This document shows, one piece after another, positions 10,138 to 17,560 of a DNA stretch of 18,347 nucleotides. Below the pieces are notes generated by a model. That model saw only the letters and a program-made list of their open reading frames with translations. It did no database searches and was not told where the DNA came from. The DNA lies in assembly GCA_015179025.1 (NCBI GenBank), contig WHUX01000582.1, positions 1-18,347 of the forward strand, written 5' to 3'. How positions within the stretch are numbered: position 1 is the first letter of the stretch; every line of letters begins with the position of its first letter. A program made the translations under genes and the position numbers. Source of the stretch: Terfezia claveryi. Taxonomy: Eukaryota > Ascomycota > Pezizomycetes > Pezizales > Pezizaceae.

Positions 10138-10855
10138 TTGCTCACTCAATTCTACCTGGTTTGCTCGCTCATTTTCTCGCTTATTTGCTTGCTCATTTTC
10201 TCGCTGATTTGCTTTCTCGATTCTAGGCTGATTTGCTCGCTCGATTATATGCTAATTTGCTCGCTCGATTCTAGGCTGATTTGCTCGCTTGATTATATGC
10301 TGATTTGCTCTCTTGATTATATGCTGATTTGCTCGCTCGATTATATGCTGAATTGCTCGCTCGATTCTAGGCTGATTTGCTCGCTTGATTATATGCTGAT
10401 TTGCTCGCTCGATTATATGCAGATTTGCTCGCTCGATTATATGCTGATTTGCTCGCTCAATTATATGCTGATTTGCTCGCTCGATTCTAGGCTGATTTCC
10501 TCACTCGATTATATGCTGATTTGCTCGCTCGATTCTAGGCTGATTTCCTCGCTCGATTCTATGCCAGTGGTGATTTCCTTACTCAATTCTCTGCTAATTT
10601 CCTTTCTCAATTCTAGGCTGATTTGCTTGCTCGACTCTATGCTGGTTTGCTCGCTTATTTTCTCGCTGATTTGCTTGCTCGATTCTAGGCTGATTTGCTC
10701 GCTCGATTGTATGCTGATTTGCTCGCTCGATTGTAGGCTGATTTTCTCGCTCGATTCGGTGATATTCTTGCGCAATTCTCTACTGATTTCCTTGCTCAAT
10801 TCTAGGCTGATTTCCTCGCTCGATTCTAGGCTGAGTTGCTTGCTCAATTCTAGCG
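10138..10855. repeat. 24-bp minisatellite array in element A (about 30 units)
   Basis: The unit is TGATTTGCTCGCTCGATTC plus TAGGC, with a frequent variant ending TTATATGC. Because 24 is divisible by three, the + strand shows a 243-residue open frame of eight-residue repeats (LICSLDSR / LICSLDYM), and the - strand one of 112 residues. I regard these as by-products. The same unit, reverse complemented, forms an array in element C (15385-16020). Most units keep the CpGs in GCTCGCTCGATT. Confidence 0.92.
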
Positions 10856-10869
10856 GATATCCAGGTTAA

Positions 10870-11230
10870 TATAGACAGTGAATTGCAGGTTCATATGGAC
10901 GGCGAATCTAGGATTCTAGGGACACGGATGTGAAGGCTGGTACAGATGGGGGTTTTGGGGCGCAGCGTGTTAGATAGCCTTATTAGATAATCGTGAGAAT
11001 AAAATGGATTATTTCAAAATGCATATAATGCAGGTGAACTACAAGAACAAGCACGGTAGCACGGGCGCGGATATGCTGGGAGACCATTTGCGTTGGAGTT
11101 TGGAATGGGATGGTGACTGCGTAGAGGGTAGAGGTTAAGGTAGACATGAATCTAGGAATATGGCATCAAATGATTTACGTTGGTTAGGCCAAATAAGTTG
11201 GGTGTGGGTAAGGAAATATAAGAAGATATA
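10870..11230. other. Unique interior of element A between the two arrays
   Basis: About 360 bp with mixed composition and many CpGs. No open frame of interest, no RNA-gene signature and no homology to other parts of the window that I can see, apart from a short pair CATTTGCGTTGGAG / GATTTACGTTGG (11087 and 11171). Confidence 0.4.
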
Positions 11231-11379
11231 AATATTTATGCCATCCTGGAATGGCCTGGGTAATCTCGCAATCTCGCAATGGCCCGGTCCATACCAGTAT
11301 AGGGGGCCATACCGGTATGGCCCGAGCAATCCTGGAACGGCCCGGTCTATACCGGTATGGCCTGGGATCCCGGAACAGA

Positions 11380-12217
11380 CCAGAACATATATATACGAGA
11401 AACCTATGTGCTCGCTACTCATATTTATATATGCGAGAAATCCATGCATTTGCGGGCTTATATATATATATATGTGAGAAATCTATGCATTCACGGGCTT
11501 ATATATATATATGTGCGAGACACACGTGCTTTTGGAGACTTATATATATATATGTGAGACACTCGTGCTTTTGGAGACATATATATATATGTATTCGAAA
11601 CTCACGCTTTTGGAGACATATATATATATGTGTGAGAAACTCGTGCTTTTAGAGACATATATATATATATTGGAGAAATCCATGCATTCGCGGGCTTATA
11701 TATATATATATGCGAGAAACTTATACTTTTGGAGACATATATATATATGTGCGAGAAACTGGTGCTTTTGGAGACATATATTATATATTGGAGAAATCCA
11801 TGCATTCGCAGGCTTATATATATATATATGCGAGAAACTCATGCTTTTGGAGACATATATATATATGTGCGAGAAACTCGTGCTTTTGGAGACATATATA
11901 TATATATTGGAGAAATCCATGCATTCGCAAGCTTATATATATATATATATGAGAAACTTGTGCTTTTGGAGACATATATATATATGTGCGAGAAACTCGC
12001 GCTTTTGGAGACATATATATATATGTGTGAGAAACTCGTGCTTTTGGAGACATATATATATATATTGGAGAAATCTATGCATTCGCAGACTTATATATAT
12101 ATATGTGAGAAATCCATGCATTCACAGACTTATATATATGTATGCAAGAAATCCATACATTCGCAGGCTTATATATATATGCGAGAAACTCATACTTTTG
12201 GGACATATATATATATG
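11380..12217. repeat. 39-bp satellite array in element A, right side only (about 21 units)
   Basis: Units carry GAGAAA followed by either CTCGTGCTTTTGGAGACAT (type L) or TCCATGCATTCGCGGGCTTA (type S), then an (AT)n run. GAGAAA starts recur about every 39 bp (for example 11871, 11910, 11950, 11989, 12028, 12067). Between 11673 and 11950 the order S-L-L repeats, giving a higher-order period of about 118 bp. The 39-bp period, divisible by three, produces spurious open frames up to 237 residues. The left arm has at most one such unit at the corresponding place (9320-9360). Confidence 0.9.
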
Positions 12218-13132
12218 TCTATGAATGTATAAATTCCTACGGGATATTTTACAAAGTGTGAACTCCGTACATATCGCAGTACTTGTTTCATTTGCAATAC
12301 CACGACTACGATTTCCCAATATGACTATTACCAGGCCAGGCATTGAGTAGTATGGCACCCGTGTGCGAAAGGGAGGCTGAGGGCCATTGATCACTGTCAT
12401 GCCACTTCTCTTATTATCCCCTATCTCATTGTCTTCGGAAAGTCTAAATTGTCAGCTTAGCAGTCGGCCTTAGCAACTATGGTTTTCCTGTATATATACT
12501 TCCCTTCCCAGTGCTTTTTTCCTTTGCTCATTATTCCTAGCATATTACAGTGAGTATTAGAGAGAGCAGAAGAGCGAGAATTAGAGCGAGCATTAGAGCG
12601 AGAGTTAGATCGATGGATACAACGAGAGTTAGAGTGAAGCTTAAGCCAAAGGTTAGAGCGAGTGTTGCTGCACACATGTTCTGTGTATATATCTATTGCT
12701 AAATACCTCTCTGTATATATAATAATTGGTGAATGCAATGAATATTTCTGCTGCATGCATATTCAAAGGTTGCAAACCCGGCTCCATAGCTGGCTGCTAT
12801 AAGAACGTAGCAGATGCAAGCTGTAAGCGGGGTGTGTTGACCCACTAAGTGCGTCGAGATAAAGGTTGTATGTATGCTTGCATCCCAGGCATGGGGGCAA
12901 CATCCCAGTGTATCCCAGATATGAGATCAACTGCCCAGCATTAGTGTTGCGTCCCAGGTGAGGGGGCAACGTTCCAGTGCGTCCAGATGCGAGAGCAACT
13001 GCCCAGTATTGGTATTGTGTCGCAGGCAAGGGGGCAACGTTCTAGTGCGTTCAGACGTACAGGATGCACAGGACGCAAACTCATGTCCGGACGCTTGGTG
13101 GTACATCCTGACAAACATTTTTTTTTGCTGAT
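12218..13132 (-). repeat. Element A, right long terminal inverted repeat
   Basis: The reverse complement runs from ATCAGCAAAAAAAAATG at 13132 inward. It repeats the left arm's order: GGACGC motifs, subterminal 68-69-bp units (12885-13050), CAACCTTTGAATATG (12758-12772), the 12-bp block, and CGTAGGAATTTAT (about 12229-12241). Beyond the first ten bases the extreme tips of the two arms differ more than the inner parts do. Confidence 0.88.
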
Positions 13133-14677
13133 ATAGAGCTCTTTCTAGACTTCTTGTTAGGAGTCTTACTCTTTTTGGTATATGTTGGCTTTTACCTATC
13201 TTTAGGTAGTGGTATATGTCCTTTTTAGATATTTCTTCTATATCTGTTTCATAATCTCCATATCTTCTTCTTCATACTGCATACTTTTCCCCTTACCCTT
13301 GCCTCTAGCTCCAAACAGTTTCCTTCCTATCTCTTCATGAGTTTCTACAGGTTCTGTTATTGGAGGCACTATTTCTAGAGTTTCCAGATCATACAGGTTA
13401 CCCATAAGCATGTACTATTAGGAAAGGCCAGTTTAATGCTAGCATGGAACTCCTTTACATGGGTTATAGGTTAGGTAAGGCCATACTGCTTTTGAAGTAG
13501 ATGAGAGTTGAAAGTCCATTTGAACTGACTTGTCAAATTGGTCTTTCTGTTGAAAAATCATGAACTTTTCTGCTGCTTCAGCTAATAGTTCCTTTTTCCT
13601 TTTTGATAACATATTGTTTATTATTAGGTATATAAATACCTGTGATATCCTTTGGTACATGATGACTCATTTTTATCCCAAAAGGCTTTTGTTGCAGGAT
13701 GTTACAATCCTTACTTCAGGCATTGATGAATTAGGCCCAATGACTATTTCCTTATTTCCATTTCCTTTTCTGGAATATCTTTCCCAGTTGGAACTTTCTT
13801 TTTAGGGTATTGACTAACTTGGCCTTGAGTGCTTCTAGCTCCTCACTTGTCATTGCCTTTCTCCTGCCTTTCCTAGCTCTAGCTCTCCTTCCATTACACT
13901 AGTACTTTTTGTTTAGGAGTCTCCATGTCTATCAGATATTATACTACTGATTCCTTGGACTCTTTTCTTCTATTCCTGCTTTCTTTAAGGTGGATCCTGA
14001 TGAGGAAGGATCTACTTCTTATCAACTTCCTTCTTATCCTTTTCTATTGCTTCTGATACCAAGGTTGACTATGGTAAGGGAGAGAGGATGAAGGGAAAAA
14101 GGGTTACTTTTGTTGATGAGATTGTTGTAGGAGCAGGGTTTCCTTTAAATGCTGGGAAGAAAGTTGAGGAAGGATAGGGTTAGACTGCTAGGTACTTGTG
14201 TTCTTTTTGGAGGGAGAGGTACAGAAACTTTCCTTGTTCTGCTTATTGGAGAATTCCCAATTTTTTTTAGGCTAGGTAGAGAGTGGGGCTGGGATACTCT
14301 CTGGAGTTTGGATGTTGATAGGACTTGTTCCTATAATCCACCCTTATTGGACTTCTGAGGCAGTTTCTAGGTCTCAGAGTTACCAGATTAGGTAGTTTGT
14401 TTTTTCTTTGTATTTGCCAGTTAAATACATTGTTATTGCCCTCTTATGTTGTTTTGCTACTATTTGTAGGCTTTTACTAGTTGCTATTTATTGAATAGTC
14501 TTACTGTTGCTATTTGGAGGATAGTTTACTGCTGACTGTCAGACTTTGCTACTACTGTTTATGCTGTAGGCTTATACTGGCTTAGTTTCTACTCTTGTTG
14601 GTAGAAACTTTGTTGATTAGGTAAGGTTGATCAGGCCTTCCTAGTTAGGTAAGAATCAAGTTCTTAGGTTAAAAAAA
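13133..14677 (-). pseudogene. Element B gag: 5' part and leader
   Basis: Continuation of B's gag side, upstream of transposon A in the - strand reading direction. Next to the insertion it reads KKSKTPNKKSRKSS (about 13142-13185). A 73-residue frame at 13660-13439 contains LSKRKKELLAEAAEKF, and near 13780-13850 another frame reads TSEELEALKAKL. These charged, helical stretches fit a Gag N-terminus, but stops and frameshifts prevent a continuous reading and I cannot fix a start codon. The part nearest the LTR (14400-14677) should hold the leader and primer-binding site; no tRNA-complementary sequence beginning TGG adjoins the LTR, perhaps because it has mutated. Confidence 0.55.
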
Positions 14678-14984
14678 TGTAAATGTTTATTAGGGGACTA
14701 GAAGATCAGATTAGATAGATAAGGATCTTAATCTAATCAGATAATCTCAGGCTAGTAATGTATACTACAAAGTAGATTACTAATAGTATTATTTATTCTC
14801 ACTATTAAAGTTATTACCAGTAGCATAAGATTACTGTAATAGGTAAAGTAGTATAGGAGTGCCAAAGGTACTTAGAAGATTAACTAGTGGAACTTCATCA
14901 GCAAAAAAAAAGTTTGCATTAGGTACTTCGGAAGCACATGAAGCTCTTTTGTAAAATTCGAGATTCAGAAGCTAACTATAGCCA

Positions 14985-15165
14985 TGTGCTCCATCCTGAC
15001 ACAAATCATTTAAATTAATATTTCCTGACACACAATTATTTTATAATACTTTCCCTTGCAACTAATTTTAATCCATATTTCCTGATGTACAACTATCTTA
15101 TAATACTTATACTGCACAGCTAATTTAAATCTATATTTCATGACACGCACCTATTATATCATACA
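14985..15165. repeat. About 60-bp direct repeats in element C, left side
   Basis: TCCTGACACA-type starts at about 14995, 15025 and 15085, and TCATGACACG at 15137. The later ones are followed by TTATAATACTT and an AATTTAAATC/AATTTTAATCC segment. TCCTGACACAAA also occurs at the extreme right end (16766-16777), so this motif marks both ends of C. The stretch 15165-15380 shows nothing else recognisable. Confidence 0.6.
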
Positions 15166-15384
15166 CACATGAAGTATTGTTCTTCCTGTACACATGCAAA
15201 ATCTCACTATGTTTAAGTTCACCATTTGATGCAAATAGTCGGCTAGTATAGGCGCCACCTTGCAATCGCGCTTAATACCTGCATTCTATGCATTTCCAAA
15301 AATGTAATTGATTCTGATAATATCTCTTAAACTAGCTAGCTAAACACATGTAAAACCAAAATCACTGCCCAAATCAGTGCCATA

Positions 15385-16020
15385 TCATCGTGCAAATCAG
15401 CCTGGTATCTACCGTACAAATCGACTTAGAAATCAACCTGCAAATCAGCCTGGAATCCACTGGGCAAATCGACCTAGAAATCAGCATGCAAATCAGCCTG
15501 GAATCTACCATGCAAATCGACCTAGAAATCAGTATGCAAATCAGCCTGGAATCCACCATGCAAATCGACCTAGAAATTAGCATGCAAATGAGCCTGGAAT
15601 CGAGCGTGCAAATCAGCCTAGATATCACCAAGGAAATGAGCCTGGAATCGAGCGACTAGCGAATGAGCCTAGAATCGAACGAGCAAATCAGCCTGGAATC
15701 GAGTGAGCAAATGAGCCTGGAATTGGGCGAGCAAATTAGCCTGGATATCGGCGAGCAAATTAGCCTAGAATCGAGCGAGTAGATCAGCCTAGATATCAGC
15801 GAGCAAATGAGCCTAAATATCAGTGAGCAAATGAGCATGGATATCAGTGAGCAAATGAGCCTGAAATTGAGCGAGCAAATGAGCCTGGAATCGAGCGAGC
15901 AAATTAGCCTGAAATTGAGCGAGCAAATGAGTCTGGAATTGAGCGAGCAAATTAGCTTAGAAATCACCATATAAATGAGCCTAGAATCCAGCGAGCAAAC
16001 CAGCCTAGATATCTGTGTGT
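15385..16020. repeat. 24-bp minisatellite array in element C (about 26 units)
   Basis: The unit GAGCAAATGAGCCTGGAATC plus GAGC is the reverse complement of element A's unit with a few changes. In the left third (about 15412-15590) units pair into a 48-bp higher-order repeat in which CATGCAAATCGACCTAGAAA alternates with AAATCAGCCTGGAATC. Open frames of 67-127 residues on both strands come from the period being a multiple of three. Confidence 0.9.
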
Positions 16021-16039
16021 AGAGCTGCCTACTGAGCAT

Positions 16040-16555
16040 TCAATATCAACGACCATATCAACCTCGATGTCCACATTCACGAGACCACAAATCAGCGTCG
16101 TAACAAGCTCCCTATGATAGTGCGGTGGCCTGAGAAGGAATGTCAGAAAAAACCTCTAAGTCCCAGGCGGCCACACTTTTAAAATAGGGGATTTGCTAGT
16201 CTGGCTTAGAGATTCCCCAGCCCCTTAATATGTCTTAGAACTTGTTCCATGTACTGTCTTAGAACCTACATGGCATTGTCTAAGAACCTGCTCTATAGAA
16301 GGTGTCAAATGGAGCTCCTCAACTTATGTGAACAATCTAGTACGGAGGGGAAATAGCTGGATGTAGTACATTTAAACATGGGATTTATCATGTATTGAAT
16401 TCATGTTTTCGTGCCCTGTGTATATGTGCATTCGGCCTTTAATTTATGCATTTGTGGCCTCCTCAAATATGTATAAATATATATATAGTCAAAGGCTGCG
16501 AATGCATGAACTCATACATATATAGAGGCCGTGAATATATGAATAGTAGGGGATA
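16040..16555. other. Element C core and right interior
   Basis: 16135-16197 matches element A 10066-10129 in reverse complement. At 16230-16300 three copies of TGTCTTAGAAC or TGTCTAAGAAC recur about every 25-28 bp. At 16420-16530, TGCATTCGGCC, ATGCATTTGTGGCC, GCGAATGCATGAA and ATAGAGGCCG form inverted pairs around an AT run, similar in wording to the S-type unit of A's 39-bp array. No gene is seen. Confidence 0.5.
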
Positions 16556-16559
16556 CAGC

Positions 16560-16760
16560 CTTGCTAATAGGAAGCACGAGAGACAACCTGGCTAAAGAAA
16601 GCATAAGACGCAACGTGCAAGCCAGAGGACGCAACCTCGCTAACAGAAAGTACAGGATGCAACCTTACTGACAGGAAGCATGGGACGGCAACTGCATGAT
16701 AGGAAGTATAGGACGCAACCACCTAAATAATGGAAGCGACCTGATGCATATGAAGATGTC
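16560..16760. repeat. Subterminal repeats in element C, right end (about 33 bp, 6-7 units)
   Basis: Each unit has GGAAGCA or similar, then GGACGCAACC (variants GACGCAACG, GGATGCAACC), then GCTAAC/GCTAAT. GGACGCAA is the motif also repeated in A's subterminal blocks, though the surrounding unit differs. This fits a common binding motif for one transposase, by inference. Confidence 0.7.
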
Positions 16761-17223
16761 ATGCGTCCTGACACAAATTTTTTTTGCTGATGTTCTATAT
16801 TGATTGTACTCTAACTATGTTCTAAGTTCTAATGGTCTCTGTCCAACTGAAGGGAAATTTAGGAGACTATATGTGTTTCTAATGAGGCAGTGCTAGAGTA
16901 GTGCTAAGGACGTGCACCATCATCTGACCCTTATATGTGATTGAGATCAATATCATCTGATCTTCTAGATAGTACTTCCAAATACTATGTAGTACAAAAT
17001 AGGTTAAGTCTTTACTTTTGACTTATACATGTGAAAGCATGTGATAACATGTGAAAGCAGGTGATAATATATGAAAGCATGTGAAAGCATGTGAAATATT
17101 AGCAAGGCAGACAGCACACAGAATGTTGTATGTTTTGAGATGCTTGCTGAGTAAGAAAATACATAAGAAATACATTTGTGAGGGAGAGGTTAGTTATAGG
17201 GTATAGTAAGCCACTTCCTTATA

Positions 17224-17228
17224 TTTCT
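17224..17228. repeat. Target site duplication of element B, right copy (TTTCT)
   Basis: Directly follows the LTR tip TTATA and equals 1092-1096. Element D's frame continues from here as Phe-Leu. Confidence 0.9.
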
Positions 17229-17560
17229 AGATCTTTACAAGGTATTAGTAACTATAAGTATTTATACTTACTAACTAAAGTTTCTTAAAGATATTAAGTA
17301 CTATCTAATTATTCATATCTTAAAGATTAAGCTAGCTACTAATAATATTCTTATTAGGTAAAAGCATTCTCTATCCTCTCCTATAGTAATTATAAGTAAA
17401 CAAGAGTAAGAACTTAAAAAGGTACTAAACTCTAGTAAGTATTATAAGTAAGTTTAATATAAAGTCAAGTAGTTAAAAGACAAAGAGGCTACTTAGTAAC
17501 CTAAAAAAGACTTGGATAATGTATAAACTTAGTTATCCTATTCTACTAGTAATACTTAAG
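17224..17560 (+). pseudogene. Element D, right half: integrase C-terminal region and chromodomain relic
   Basis: The frame interrupted at 1096 continues here: FLDLYKVL stands for the usual FLGPYKV-type GPY/F motif, followed by a stretch with IIHIL where FHVSLL is normally found. From about 17400 it reads KKVLNS, then YKVK with a stop in place of Trp, then KDKEAT, two stops, and PKKDLDNV (to about 17523). These are the landmarks of a gypsy-type chromodomain (YKVKW, then WEP and DL.N). At least three stops replace Trp, Gln or Glu codons, again through TpG/CpA to TpA. The gene is dead. Confidence 0.75.

Larger units (their letters stand above)
8338..13132. mobile_element. Element A: 4.8-kb non-autonomous DNA transposon with long inverted arms
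   Basis: Bounded by ATCAGCAAAAA and its reverse complement TTTTTGCTGAT, it sits inside B's gag, whose coding resumes on both sides. The left arm (8338 to about 9345) pairs with the right arm (about 12218-13132) at roughly nine bases in ten by eye, so each arm is about 0.9-1.0 kb. A further inverted match joins 9340-9420 to about 11300-11400, interrupted in the right half by a satellite array. The interior holds two long satellite arrays and two unique stretches (9440-10137, 10870-11230). No transposase motif is visible in any frame, and the long open frames inside are products of repeats whose period is a multiple of three. CpG is plentiful, in contrast to the surrounding B element, which fits a recent insertion. 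I cannot assign a superfamily. Confidence 0.85.
14897..16791. mobile_element. Element C: 1.9-kb non-autonomous DNA transposon related to element A
   Basis: Bounded by ATCAGCAAAAAAAAA and TTTTTTTTGCTGAT, it interrupts B's LTR. The intact LTR reads AACTTCTATATTG at this point, while here AACTT and TTCTATATTG flank an insertion with tips CATCAGC/GCTGATG. That gives a 2-bp duplication (TT). The right end, reversed, starts like A's right end (ATCAGC, a run of A, then GTCAGGA). The interior has the same 24-bp minisatellite and an adjoining core (16135-16197) found in A, both in opposite orientation. Inverted similarity between C's own ends beyond the first 15 bases is weak. No coding capacity is recognisable. 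Confidence 0.85.
1097..17223 (-). mobile_element. Element B: nested Ty3/gypsy LTR retrotransposon, degenerate
   Basis: A full-length but inactive LTR retrotransposon on the - strand, bounded by two related LTRs and a perfect 5-bp duplication. Coding order on the - strand is gag, protease, reverse transcriptase, RNase H, a zinc-knuckle segment, then integrase with chromodomain, which is the Ty3/gypsy order. Without the two inserted DNA transposons it would be about 9.4 kb, long for the group, partly because of roughly 1.2-1.5 kb between RNase H and integrase and about 1.5 kb of gag-side sequence before the capsid. Every coding part carries stops and frameshifts. CpG is almost missing throughout B (one seen near 5327 in several kilobases), which suggests long exposure to cytosine methylation and deamination. 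It inserted into element D and later received A and C. Confidence 0.9.
14678..17223 (-). repeat. 5' LTR of element B, interrupted by element C
   Basis: It starts TGTAAATG and ends CCTTATA, and aligns with the 3' LTR in two blocks: 14678-14896 with 1097-1317 and 16792-17223 with about 1315-1714. The gap is element C. Compared with the other LTR, the region at 17032-17098 has extra copies of GAAAGCATGTGATAACATGT, where the 3' LTR (about 1552-1590) has fewer and has lost the TG/CA bases to TA. The last base pair of the tip has changed from ACA to ATA. Confidence 0.88.

Noticed and set aside
10138..10869. A 243-residue open frame on the + strand (repeats of LICSLDSR/LICSLDYM)
   Set aside because: It is a direct result of a 24-bp tandem repeat; the opposite strand is also open over 112 residues, and the unit carries no sign of a real protein family.
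10138..12217. Possible CRISPR array
   Set aside because: The units are contiguous tandem repeats with no unique spacers, no cas genes are present, and the context is a eukaryotic transposon.
11511..12232. Open frames of 237 and 167 residues rich in Tyr-Ile
   Set aside because: They are translations of the 39-bp (AT)n-containing satellite, open in several frames and on both strands.
8338..13132. Element A as a Helitron
   Set aside because: Helitrons lack terminal inverted repeats and target duplications; here the ends are inverted and the arms are about 1 kb.
14049..14062. TTGGTATCAGAAGC on the - strand, resembling an initiator-tRNA primer-binding site
   Set aside because: It lies about 615 bp from the LTR edge, while a primer-binding site should adjoin the LTR. 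Probably chance within gag-side sequence.
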